This document shows positions 14,552 to 22,151 of a stretch of 40,425 bases of DNA, in pieces. The stretch is from a virus. Position 1 is the stretch's first letter. The number at the start of each line of letters is the position of its first letter. Where the stretch lies: IMG/VR virus record IMGVR_UViG_3300006119_000022, positions 1 to 40,425 of that record; one strand, written 5' to 3'. Below the pieces are notes generated by a model. It was not told where the DNA came from, ran no database searches, and was given only the letters and a program-made list of their open reading frames with translations. The position numbers were made by a program, and so were the translations under genes.

Positions 14552-16102
14552 CTAGTTTCTTCCTGTAAGGAAACTTATCAAACTTCCAACTGTCATGTCA
14601 ATTCCGCCTTTAGAATTGATTCCAGCCCCATCAAGGACTGCATCTGCTACGGCGTTCTTTTGTTGGAGCATGTCATGTTGTCTTACTTCTATTGAGTTTT
14701 CCATGATCATGTCTTGAATAATCACAGTTGGCCACCTGCTAGATGCTCTTTTGATTCTTCCGTTTCGTTGTACAGATAGTCCTGCACTCCATGGAAGGTC
14801 GTAGTTAATTAGTAGGTTGGCATTTGGCAAATCTACACCATAACCACCCGCATCAGAGGAAATGAACACGCGACACGCGGGATCAGTTAAAAACTTCTCT
14901 TTACTAGCCTCTTTTTCTTTGGCATCCATAGACCCTGTGTAAAGGGTGCCACCCACTAACTCCTGAATTTTTACAAGCATTCCTACATAGGAGGTAAAAA
15001 TAACAACTTTGGCATCTGGATCAGTATCTAAGTGGTCTTGGACATACTCTTTAAGAACCATCAATTTATGGGATTTTTTAGAGTTCAACAACTCTCGTTC
15101 TTTTAGGCTATAGGCATAAGCACTGCCTTCCCCATTTTGCTCTTCAAACTTGGTGGCGCTATCTATGAGTAGTTCTGGATGATCACACAACATTCTTAGT
15201 GCAGTAATTTTGCTCATGATAGAACCCCGCATAGCATCCGCTGGTCCACTTTGTTTGTTTTCGTGGCCATAGTGCGCCATCAACGAAAAGTTTGCTCCCA
15301 ACAACTGCTGGGCCTCAATTAACTCGTTGCATAACTCTTCTGCTATGTACTTGTAAAGTTTTTTATTGTCACTATCAAACGGAACAACTATAGGATCTCT
15401 GTAAATAGTGTCAGGAAGATAAGGGGCTACATCTTCGTCTGTTTGTGTTTTTCTTACTGAAGCCTGCTGAACCTTTTGGTGAAATAAAGGTAAATTTCTA
15501 TAGCGTTGTACACCTCCAAAATGATTTCGCACGATAAACGTCTGATCAAAAAGGTCAAATCTTCCAAGTAGATTAGGATCGACAAATTGCATAATCGAGT
15601 ACAGTTCTTCTGGGCGTCCGTTCTCAATAGGTGTACCAGTCAGCGCAAACCTAACCTTTACATCTTTTGAGAGTTGTTTGACCTTCTTGGCCCTTTGGGA
15701 ACGGAAGCCTTTTATAGCGGTTGCTTCATCACATACGATTGCATCCCAGTTAATCTTGCTAACGATATCCCAGTCATTAACTATGGCTTCGTAGTTGCAT
15801 ATTAAGTAGTCAGTATTTTCAGACCATTGTTTTTCACGTTTGATTTTTGACCCGTCAACTACTGTTGAAGATGAATCAGAAAACTTTGCTATTTCTTTTT
15901 GCCACTGGTATTTAAGACTTGATAAACAAATGATTAATGTTGGTCCTGTTATATCTTTGTTGTCTCGAAGTTGTTCTATCGCAGCAATAGACATCGCTGT
16001 TTTTCCAAGACCCATTTCATAGGCAACTAACATGGTTTTGCGATCAACCATCTTGGCTACTGCCTCAACTTGATATGGTTTTAAAGATTTTTTAAAAGAC
16101 AT
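14552..16102 (-). CDS. SNF2-type superfamily 2 helicase / translocase (516 aa)
   Basis: All main SF2/SNF2 motifs are visible. Motif I is YEMGLGKT (residues 28-35), motif Ia LIICLSSLKYQWQKE and motif II DEAT (in VCDEATAIKG). Motif III is FALTGTPIEN, motif IV VVIFTSYVG, motif V SSDAGGYGVDLPNANLLINYD and motif VI QRNGRIKR. The protein translocates on duplex DNA and may help fork restart or strip bound proteins. It overlaps the start of the following zinc-ribbon gene region by 11 nt. Length fits compact phage members of the family. Confidence 0.93.
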   Translation of the reverse strand: MSFKKSLKPYQVEAVAKMVDRKTMLVAYEMGLGKTAMSIAAIEQLRDNKDITGPTLIICLSSLKYQWQKEIAKFSDSSSTVVDGSKIKREKQWSENTDYLICNYEAIVNDWDIVSKINWDAIVCDEATAIKGFRSQRAKKVKQLSKDVKVRFALTGTPIENGRPEELYSIMQFVDPNLLGRFDLFDQTFIVRNHFGGVQRYRNLPLFHQKVQQASVRKTQTDEDVAPYLPDTIYRDPIVVPFDSDNKKLYKYIAEELCNELIEAQQLLGANFSLMAHYGHENKQSGPADAMRGSIMSKITALRMLCDHPELLIDSATKFEEQNGEGSAYAYSLKERELLNSKKSHKLMVLKEYVQDHLDTDPDAKVVIFTSYVGMLVKIQELVGGTLYTGSMDAKEKEASKEKFLTDPACRVFISSDAGGYGVDLPNANLLINYDLPWSAGLSVQRNGRIKRASSRWPTVIIQDMIMENSIEVRQHDMLQQKNAVADAVLDGAGINSKGGIDMTVGSLISFLTGRN

Positions 16103-16280
16103 TATTGTCAGGATTATCTACGGGGGTAGGGGCAGTGAGTAAGGTTCCGCAGTCATCGCATTCAGCATCTGTAAACCATAATGCGATGTCATAGTTTTCA
16201 AACATTGCTTTTATCTTCAGTACTAAATGCCCACAGTTAGGACAGGCATGTGTAGGAACTCCTCGTGCGTCTAGCGTCAT
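16092..16280 (-). CDS. Small zinc-ribbon protein (62 aa)
   Basis: CPNCG and CDDCG lie 27 residues apart, giving a four-cysteine zinc ribbon that takes up most of the protein. The segment between them has a beta-strand pattern (LVLKIKAMFENYDIALWFTDAE). Starts and stops overlap both neighbours (primase upstream, SNF2 helicase downstream). Probably a nucleic-acid-binding or protein-adaptor ribbon. Confidence 0.75.
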   Translation of the reverse strand: MTLDARGVPTHACPNCGHLVLKIKAMFENYDIALWFTDAECDDCGTLLTAPTPVDNPDNNVF

Positions 16281-17206
16281 GCGTAGGCTTCCTTACCGTA
16301 GATCATGTGTTTAGCAGTTTCTAAGCCACGCTGTATTTGCTTTTCAGACATGTCTCCGACGTCTTTTACGTCAATACCTGTGTAATTAAAGTACCTAAGA
16401 TCAAATCCATATTTGCGAGAAAATACTAACATCTGTTCTGATGCCTTTTTTCCTGCTTGGTCGTTGTCAAATGCAGAAATGATACTTATCGCTCTGCGCA
16501 TTAACTTACCTTGTTCTTCACTAATGATTGCGCCATATGTGGCGATAGCGTTGTACCCCAAGCCAGTAAGACGAACAGCGTCCAAAGGAGATTCGACAAC
16601 CCATAATGGTTTAGATTCGTCAAGAATCTGTACGCCAAAGACTGTCTTAGACTTCTTTACTCCTGGTGGATAGTTTCTAAAAAACCTTCCTGTTGCGCCC
16701 TTTTCTTGCCATCCCCAAAGAGAAAAATCATCAGGCTCTCTAATCGGCAAAATCCAAGCGTTGTTTTTAGGATCCCAAAGAACTCCATGAGAATTTACTG
16801 CCTCTCGTGTGAGGAACCTCTTCTTGAGTTCTATATCTGGAACATCAGTAAACACGGCTAAACGGGCTTCTGACATGCCAATAGGCTCTTCTGGGACAAT
16901 GTACTGAGGAAGGTCTTTCAAGCGCTGTAACAGGGTGTCAAGGGGCAGTTCTGTCTTCTCTTTGAGGAAGTCCTGGATATCAAAATGATCCAGCCCTTTA
17001 AGATCTCGAACAAGGGTGTACATATTGCCCTTGTACCCACAAGAAAAGCAGAGATGAACACCTGTCTCTAAGTTAACCCACCATGAAGGGCTGTGATCAT
17101 CGCTACCTGTGCGAGCCTTATGCATTGGGCATAGCCCGTTAACTTCGTTGCCTCGTTGAGCAACCATAGTCACATCAAGGTTTAGAAGAACCTTCTCAAC
17201 GTCCAT
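16277..17206 (-). CDS. DnaG-like DNA primase (309 aa)
   Basis: An N-terminal CHC2-type zinc site is present (C26-x2-H29 and C53-x2-C56), followed by a Toprim domain with PLWVVESPLDAVRLTGLGYNAIATYGA (catalytic Glu) and SAFDNDQAGKKA (DxD). It lacks the C-terminal helicase-binding domain of bacterial DnaG, so it is a compact phage primase making RNA primers. The stop of the DnaB-like gene and this start overlap by one base, so the pair is likely co-translated and works together. Confidence 0.92.
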   Translation of the reverse strand: MDVEKVLLNLDVTMVAQRGNEVNGLCPMHKARTGSDDHSPSWWVNLETGVHLCFSCGYKGNMYTLVRDLKGLDHFDIQDFLKEKTELPLDTLLQRLKDLPQYIVPEEPIGMSEARLAVFTDVPDIELKKRFLTREAVNSHGVLWDPKNNAWILPIREPDDFSLWGWQEKGATGRFFRNYPPGVKKSKTVFGVQILDESKPLWVVESPLDAVRLTGLGYNAIATYGAIISEEQGKLMRRAISIISAFDNDQAGKKASEQMLVFSRKYGFDLRYFNYTGIDVKDVGDMSEKQIQRGLETAKHMIYGKEAYA

Positions 17207-18459
17207 TAGCGGTTCGCCATGTACTTAAGGCAGAACTGACATTTAGACATTTCGTCTTCATCGTGAAAGCACCCTGTTTCCCAGTTCCAGGTAATAGGAG
17301 TTTCTGTTGGAGGGCAGTTACGGCTAGAAACAATGCGAAGTTTTCTTACTTCTTCATCTTCTTCGACAGGCTCTAATCCCAAGATAACATCTGAGTCTTG
17401 GAAGAATGAGGATGAGTAACCAATAGAATCAGCAGTAACTTTTCCTCCACGCATTTTCCATAGCAAAGTCTGAGTAGTAATAATTACTGGCTTGTTAATC
17501 TTTTGCGCCAAGCGCTTTAGTCCTCGAGTAATGTTTGTAATTGCCTGTGGGGTGTTCATCTCTCCTGAGACTTCATCAAGCATCAAGTACACACCATCAA
17601 CAAACACAACATCAGGCTTTGTTTGCTGAATCTTTGCTGCTAACGATGAGACTGTCAGACCATTTACAGCGTCAATCAAGTGAAAAGACTGCATAGTTTC
17701 AATTCGATTAAGCGAGGTTACATAGCGAGCATCTTCTGCAGGCTGCAACTTTCCTCGACGCAAACGTGTATGGGATATGTTTGCTCTAATAGCGTCGTGA
17801 CGTTGCTGTTGTTCGTGGTTGTTCATCTCGAAGGACTGAAACATTGGAACTTTGCCACTCTCGTGAACATTGATCGCAATCTTCAAAGCAATTTGAGATT
17901 TACCAGTCTTTGGTGGGGCGATGATAGTGATGAGTTGTCCGCCTTGAAGTCCAGCAGTTGCTTCATCAATCTTTTCAAAACCTGTAGGTATACCTAGAAA
18001 TTCTTGGTTCTGAAGTGCTTGGTATTCCTTGTATCTTTCTTCTACGTTTTTAGAAAGATCAATCTCATGTGTACCAAGAACACCTTGCTCGTTTACCTTT
18101 GTAAGCGTTCCCTCCATAGCGATGAGGGCTGCTTCGTGGTTGTTTTCTTGCAAGTTCTCAATCGCAGACTCTAACCCTTGACGAGTTATTAGGTTGCGAC
18201 GAAACGTCACCATCGTGTCTAATAGGTAATCAATGGTGTCTTCTACATCTAAGACTTTGTAATTTGGGTAGTGGTCTTTTACAACAACAGCAGTAGGCAC
18301 TTCGTTGTACTCGTTGTAGTGCTGTACAACAAATTCCCACACTCTGCGGTTATCGTCATCAAGAAACCAATTAGGTTTTACATTTCGTTGGAGGGCTGGA
18401 GTTATATCTCTGTCTCGAACTACTTTACTTACTAAACGATGCTCATTATCTGCTGCCAT
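17206..18459 (-). CDS. DnaB-like replicative helicase (417 aa)
   Basis: An N-terminal helical domain precedes the RecA-like core that starts with GIPTGFEKIDEATAGLQGGQ, with Walker A at about residues 178-186 (APPKTGKSQ) and Walker B in PDVVFVDGVYLM. PVIITTQ and the arginine-containing KLRIVSSRN segment follow. The C-terminus adds CFHDEDEMSKCQFC, a likely zinc site not typical of bacterial DnaB. ATG at 18459 has AGGAGGGG. It unwinds DNA at the fork with the primase and the DnaC-like loader encoded nearby. Confidence 0.92.
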   Translation of the reverse strand: MAADNEHRLVSKVVRDRDITPALQRNVKPNWFLDDDNRRVWEFVVQHYNEYNEVPTAVVVKDHYPNYKVLDVEDTIDYLLDTMVTFRRNLITRQGLESAIENLQENNHEAALIAMEGTLTKVNEQGVLGTHEIDLSKNVEERYKEYQALQNQEFLGIPTGFEKIDEATAGLQGGQLITIIAPPKTGKSQIALKIAINVHESGKVPMFQSFEMNNHEQQQRHDAIRANISHTRLRRGKLQPAEDARYVTSLNRIETMQSFHLIDAVNGLTVSSLAAKIQQTKPDVVFVDGVYLMLDEVSGEMNTPQAITNITRGLKRLAQKINKPVIITTQTLLWKMRGGKVTADSIGYSSSFFQDSDVILGLEPVEEDEEVRKLRIVSSRNCPPTETPITWNWETGCFHDEDEMSKCQFCLKYMANR

Positions 18460-18469
18460 TACGCCCCTC

Positions 18470-18886
18470 CTACAAGTTTTCTAGTTCTACTCCCCAAGAT
18501 CCATACCGAGCGACTCTACCAGGTAAATCAATTACGCCTTTAAAGTTTGCTCTATACGGAAGATCATCAATAAAGTTATCGATGTCTGCGTACAACTCAG
18601 CGTAGTTAAACGGGTTAGCACCACGCCTATCTAGCCTCGCCATAAAGTTATCTAAGTGTTCTTGAGTCCAGTCATCGGTCTCATACGCCGCTAGTTCAAG
18701 CGATAAACCGTACTTGTTTCCCAAATCCCACAATTGCTTTAACGCCAAAGCGTTAAGCCTTGTTATTTTTCTTTCTTGTGTTGTCCTAAGAAGTTTCTTT
18801 GTTTCCACCAACTCACTGACAGCAACAACGTCAATAAGGACAATAACACGAGGAGGCGTTTCGTTCGAGATGTCACCATTTTTCAT
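18470..18886 (-). CDS. Hypothetical protein, possibly a degenerate HAD-like fold (138 aa)
   Basis: The layout VIVLIDVVAV at the N-terminus, helix LNALALKQLWDLGNKYGLSLELAAYETDDWT, and C-terminal GVIDLPGRVARYGSWGVEL resembles small HAD-like phage proteins. However, the nucleophile motif DxDx(T/V) is not intact, so catalytic activity is doubtful. ATG at 18886 has GAGG upstream. It lies between the SWIM-finger gene and the helicase. The HAD suggestion is weak. Confidence 0.55.
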   Translation of the reverse strand: MKNGDISNETPPRVIVLIDVVAVSELVETKKLLRTTQERKITRLNALALKQLWDLGNKYGLSLELAAYETDDWTQEHLDNFMARLDRRGANPFNYAELYADIDNFIDDLPYRANFKGVIDLPGRVARYGSWGVELENL

Positions 18887-19191
18887 ATAACCTCAATAGT
18901 AGAGTACTTCAAAACCAGTTCTCTAAACTTTACAGGATCTTCTATTGCATCAGCAACAGCCTCTTCACTAACCCCTTTAGGAATGCTGATGGCGTAACGT
19001 CCATTGTTGATTTTGCTTTTTACATTTACGTACTGAGTGTGCTTGCATGACCCACGCTTACCCCATACAGGACATGTGCATCGTGTGTCTTTGGTTTCAG
19101 TATCGATCTCAACCTCAAACACACCCGCACCTTGATCAGAGATGAACATTTGGATAGTACGCCAGGTAGTCTCCATGCTCATCCCTTTCAC
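18883..19191 (-). CDS. SWIM-type zinc finger protein (up to 102 aa)
   Basis: The motif TRCTCPVWGKRGSCKH fits the SWIM zinc finger consensus CxCx(n)CxH, placed in the first half of the protein after a beta hairpin (GVFEVEIDTETKDT). SWIM domains bind DNA or protein. The start is ambiguous: GTG 19191 overlaps the loader's stop (GTGA) with GAGG upstream, while ATG 19176 has AAAGGG at ideal spacing. The C-terminal half is helical with a beta end (YSTIEVI). Context implies a replication helper. Confidence 0.78.
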   Translation of the reverse strand: MKGMSMETTWRTIQMFISDQGAGVFEVEIDTETKDTRCTCPVWGKRGSCKHTQYVNVKSKINNGRYAISIPKGVSEEAVADAIEDPVKFRELVLKYSTIEVI

Positions 19192-19904
19192 TGTTGGCCT
19201 CGCAAATCTGAACCAATGATAGGAACCTGTACAAAGGCTTCTTGAGCAAAACTTGCCATAGCCTCAGAGTACTTGGCTTCCCAGTTCTCAAGTTTAACAT
19301 TTGTAGTCACGATTGTTGGTAAAGCCTTGTCGTATCTTAGGCGAAGAATCTCATCAAAAGATGCGTCATCGTACTTAGATCCGTACTCTTTACCTAGATC
19401 GTCAATCACAAGGATGCGAACATTTAACCAGTCAAACTTAGAACGACCATGAAATCCGTCTAGTTCATCAAGAACTTTTTGATCTGGATCATTGCCAAAA
19501 GTCGATTTCTTTAGTGAAAGAAACTCTGGATAAGTTAGGTAATGGATAGGGCGAAAACTCATACCAAAGTCTGAGTTCTTAATCCCTAGGATTTTGCAGA
19601 CTAGTTCATCGTCATCAGGTAAGCGCCTAATAACCTCCATAGCAGCAACAACTGCATGGGTTGTCTTACCGATTCCTGGACCTCCGTCGAACAACAGACC
19701 GACTCCGTTAGTTCCAAGGTTGCCGATGTTCTTTACGGCATGACCTTCTACAACAGAGTCGATCCAATCCTTAATCTCATCAGGAAAGTATCCAGTCTTT
19801 TGAACTATGTCAGATGGCTCTAACCCAAGAAGTCTGCGTGGAATATTCGAAGTGCGAAGTAGCCAGTGTCTCTTAAGAGAAGATAGTTTGTTGATGTCGT
19901 ACAT
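19188..19904 (-). CDS. DnaC-like AAA+ helicase loader (238 aa)
   Basis: A Walker A is visible in LLFDGGPGIGKTTHAVV (about residues 70-86) and Walker B in RILVIDDLGKEYG, followed by sensor-type TIVTTNVKLENW. This is the DnaC/IstB-like ATPase architecture used to load DnaB. The gene lies between the initiator with its origin and the DnaB-like helicase, an arrangement parallel to the O-P pair of lambda. No obvious N-terminal zinc finger. Confidence 0.88.
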   Translation of the reverse strand: MYDINKLSSLKRHWLLRTSNIPRRLLGLEPSDIVQKTGYFPDEIKDWIDSVVEGHAVKNIGNLGTNGVGLLFDGGPGIGKTTHAVVAAMEVIRRLPDDDELVCKILGIKNSDFGMSFRPIHYLTYPEFLSLKKSTFGNDPDQKVLDELDGFHGRSKFDWLNVRILVIDDLGKEYGSKYDDASFDEILRLRYDKALPTIVTTNVKLENWEAKYSEAMASFAQEAFVQVPIIGSDLRGQQ

Positions 19905-20213
19905 CTAGGCCTTGAAGTTTAGTTCGCCGTAAAATGAAACAGGCTTTCCTTTGGCATCTAGTTCTTCACCAGCAACCATCTTGACACTCTTACGAGGAGT
20001 CATCTCAATCACCTTTGCTTTGATCCAACGCTTACCTGCTGATGCGTTCTTCCATGCGGTTTCAAAGGAGGCTGCTTCTGAATCAGGAATTGAGTTAAGA
20101 TTTTGAAAACCCTGCAGTGGAGTAACGAGACTGACATTTGCCAACCATGCACCACCCTGTTCAGTGTTGAGTTTTAATGTTGCTGTAAATGTCTTTGTTA
20201 CTTTCTTAGCCAT
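19905..20213 (-). CDS. Hypothetical protein (102 aa)
   Basis: ATG at 20213 is preceded by GAGGAG. The protein is basic at its N-terminus (MAKKVTKTFTATLKL) and rich in beta-strand-like segments, ending GELNFKA. It could be a small OB- or beta-barrel nucleic-acid binder, but I see no defining motif. It starts inside the end of the 30-residue membrane peptide gene and ends one base before the loader start. Confidence 0.68.
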   Translation of the reverse strand: MAKKVTKTFTATLKLNTEQGGAWLANVSLVTPLQGFQNLNSIPDSEAASFETAWKNASAGKRWIKAKVIEMTPRKSVKMVAGEELDAKGKPVSFYGELNFKA

Positions 20214-20290
20214 GGTGCTCCTCGTGTGATTAGGTGAATCGATAATGCTGTGGTTAGTACTACCAAAATATATCCAAAGATATCTTTCAT
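20198..20290 (-). CDS. Single-pass membrane microprotein (30 aa)
   Basis: ATG at 20290 has a strong AGAGGGG ribosome binding site 7 nt upstream and overlaps the initiator's stop codon as ATGA. The 30 residues contain one hydrophobic span (IFGYILVVLTTALSIHLI) followed by a basic tail ending WLRK. The stop lies 15 bases inside the next gene. Strong ribosome binding site, coupling and a clean transmembrane helix make this likely to be translated; function unknown. Confidence 0.6.
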   Translation of the reverse strand: MKDIFGYILVVLTTALSIHLITRGAPWLRK

Positions 20291-21279
20291 GTGTTTGCCC
20301 CTCTTAAACGCTTTTCATGGCGTTCATACTGTGCACGACCTGCCATTGTGTTTTGAAATACACGACCGTCGCTTGCAGTGAGGACACTAGCAGACGGTTT
20401 CTTACTCTCGTCAAACTCGTTGCTGGAGATGCGTGGTAGACCAAGGTTCTGCCGTGCTTGGTTCATCTTAGTGCGGAACGATGCAAGGAAGCGCTTGTAT
20501 AAAAACGGCGCTTCATCTCCAACATCTCTAAAGTTCTGCTCATCCGCCATGAACAGGCGCAAGAGTTCTAACTCTAAAAGTGGGGTGGTTTGATACTGAC
20601 TTCTGAATTTGGCAAGTGCTCCTGAGAGTTGTTTGACGTTAACGGTTCCTGGTAGGAGCGGGAACTTGCGGCCAACTCTGTAAGAGAACTCAGCAGCAAC
20701 GTCCATCGCAGTCCACTCATGCTCTGGTCGCTTTCCACGGGTTCGTGGATCTGTTTTTCTGATCTTAGGCTGTGGCGTATCTCGACTTTCAACGAGGCCA
20801 AAACCTGCGAGATCTTCACCGTCGTCATAGCCTTTCATAGGAATTAAGATTTCCCTTCGAATCGTAGATTCAAAATCTTTTAATTTATTACTACTTGTAG
20901 TACTACTATCTTGTATATCTACAGTATTACTATCTGTCACCATATCAGGTGAGAATGGGTAATCTACCGTCAGTTGGGAAACTTCAGATGGGTAGTTTAC
21001 CGTCACCTTAGATGGGTAATCTGACGTTAGTTGGTAAATGTTTTTTCCCTTGTAGCCATTTGCCCGCTTGGTGTTGGTGACTGTGAAGAACCCCTTGGCT
21101 TCTAGGGCCTTAAGGGCATCTCTGACGGTTCGGTCAGATGCTTTGCCAGTCTGACTACCCAACTCGGCTACAGAGGCCTGTAAACGGCCGTCAGAGCCCG
21201 AATTTAAGCACATATAGGCAAGCAGTCTGAACTGATAATCGGTGATATCAGCAGAAAAGGCGCCCTCAGGGATGTTCAC
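20287..21279 (-). CDS. Winged-helix replication initiator, lambda O-like (330 aa)
   Basis: The N-terminal 80 residues form a winged-helix pattern: a helix (DYQFRLLAYMCLNS), then VAELGSQTGKASDRTVRDALKALEAKGFFTV. A Ser/Thr-rich linker (about residues 82-140) is encoded by the iteron and AT-rich DNA described separately. The C-terminal half is helical and basic, consistent with a loader- or helicase-interaction domain. The start appears to be GTG 21279. The gene directly precedes (in transcription) the membrane peptide and the DnaC-like loader gene cluster. Confidence 0.78.
   Translation of the reverse strand: MNIPEGAFSADITDYQFRLLAYMCLNSGSDGRLQASVAELGSQTGKASDRTVRDALKALEAKGFFTVTNTKRANGYKGKNIYQLTSDYPSKVTVNYPSEVSQLTVDYPFSPDMVTDSNTVDIQDSSTTSSNKLKDFESTIRREILIPMKGYDDGEDLAGFGLVESRDTPQPKIRKTDPRTRGKRPEHEWTAMDVAAEFSYRVGRKFPLLPGTVNVKQLSGALAKFRSQYQTTPLLELELLRLFMADEQNFRDVGDEAPFLYKRFLASFRTKMNQARQNLGLPRISSNEFDESKKPSASVLTASDGRVFQNTMAGRAQYERHEKRLRGANT
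20865..20940 (-). other. AT-rich segment, candidate DNA unwinding element
   Basis: Next to the iterons, inside the initiator gene, 20881-20940 has only 16 G/C out of 60, far below the surroundings, with repeated TACTA steps. It encodes a Ser/Thr/Asp/Asn-rich linker. The order initiator-binding repeats then AT-rich DNA, inside the initiator gene, matches the lambda origin layout. Confidence 0.5.
20955..21034 (-). repeat. Three direct repeats (candidate origin iterons) in the initiator gene
   Basis: Three imperfect 23-nt copies start at 20955, 20988 and 21012, each beginning ATGGGTA(A/G)T. Copies 1 and 3 differ at three positions; copy 2 matches best over its first 18 bases. Spacing is 33 and 24 nt, keeping the reading frame. 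The repeated DNA makes the protein repeat DYPSKV / NYPSEV / DYPFSP. Confidence 0.65.
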
Positions 21280-21288
21280 GGGCGAAAC

Positions 21289-21870
21289 CTACTCCTCAAA
21301 AGGGTCGATGTCATCGCGACCCTCCACCTCGTTAAGATGGGCGTTGACCTCCTCAGAGATCAATCGGACAACCTTGTTGGCTATGTAGCCAGCCATCAGT
21401 TCGACCAATCCCATGAAAGTATCTTCGATTGCATCGAGGATCTCATCTTCTTCAAGGTCGCCGCCATGGTCTATCTCGATTACGTCCAGACCATCCATGA
21501 TGTTCCACGTCTCTACGCCGTAGTCCTCGACCGAGTGCAGGGCTGTGTGAGCCTCAGGACTGTCGTCCCAAGCAATTGCTAGGACGTCATCGGGAATGTT
21601 GATCATCTTGATCACTTCCTTGATTGGGTTTCCTACCTTGGTAAAGTTCTTTGAACCTTTAAGGATTGAATCTGTAAAGTCGCTGGACTCTGAGAAGTAG
21701 GCGTGAAAATCTAGGCCGTGTTTCTTGATGACGTTCCAAACGCTTTCGACAAAGACACGATTGCTTGTTACAGGAAAAAGTATAAACGGATCCTCATACA
21801 TGGATACCAGTTCATCTAACCCTGTAGACACATCAATGTCCTTAAAGCACACTACAGAAATACGTTTCAT
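21289..21870 (-). CDS. Hypothetical protein, possible Rossmann/SLOG-like nucleotide-binding fold (193 aa)
   Basis: ATG 21870 is chosen because it overlaps the upstream stop (ATGA); a longer frame exists but would run through the membrane-protein gene. The protein alternates strands and helices (ISVVCFKDIDVS, FILFPVTSNRVFVESVW, VLAIAWDDSPEAHTALHSVEDYGV, ETWNIM), which resembles SLOG/DprA-type nucleotide-binding proteins. It then has a strongly acidic helical C-terminus. The fold guess is from pattern only. Confidence 0.5.
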   Translation of the reverse strand: MKRISVVCFKDIDVSTGLDELVSMYEDPFILFPVTSNRVFVESVWNVIKKHGLDFHAYFSESSDFTDSILKGSKNFTKVGNPIKEVIKMINIPDDVLAIAWDDSPEAHTALHSVEDYGVETWNIMDGLDVIEIDHGGDLEEDEILDAIEDTFMGLVELMAGYIANKVVRLISEEVNAHLNEVEGRDDIDPFEE

Positions 21871-22142
21871 AGACGAGGCAACTTTCTGCGTGCATCCACA
21901 ATGACTGGCGTATTTAGCCACTTGAGGATTACAGCAGAAACGAATGTGGCCGCTGGAACAGCGACATATGACTCTTTGTTCCAATACCCAAAAAGGTAAA
22001 GACCAAGAGTGCTTAGAGGAAGTGTTAGAAACTTATGACCAAAGTTACTGCCCCAGTAATCAAATGTTAAAAGCCCAAAGAACTCAACAGCGTAAGAGAC
22101 CGCTAGTCCTGTAATTCCGACTGCTATAAGAAGGTTAACCAT
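21867..22142 (-). CDS. Small membrane protein with three transmembrane segments (91 aa); holin candidate
   Basis: Hydrophobic spans are visible at about residues 3-24 (LLIAVGITGLAVSYAVEFFGLL), 40-53 and 58-76, followed by a short basic tail (ARRKLPRL). Size, three spans and the basic end are compatible with a holin, and the gene follows the tail module where lysis genes often lie. No endolysin gene adjoins it, so it may equally be an unrelated membrane protein. Confidence 0.6.
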   Translation of the reverse strand: MVNLLIAVGITGLAVSYAVEFFGLLTFDYWGSNFGHKFLTLPLSTLGLYLFGYWNKESYVAVPAATFVSAVILKWLNTPVIVDARRKLPRL

Positions 22143-22151
22143 GGCCGCATA

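Noticed and set aside
21871-21984. N-terminal extension of the 21289-21870 protein with six cysteines
   Set aside because: The Cys-rich stretch is the antisense-frame shadow of the membrane-protein gene at 21867-22142, and ATG 21870 has the usual ATGA coupling.
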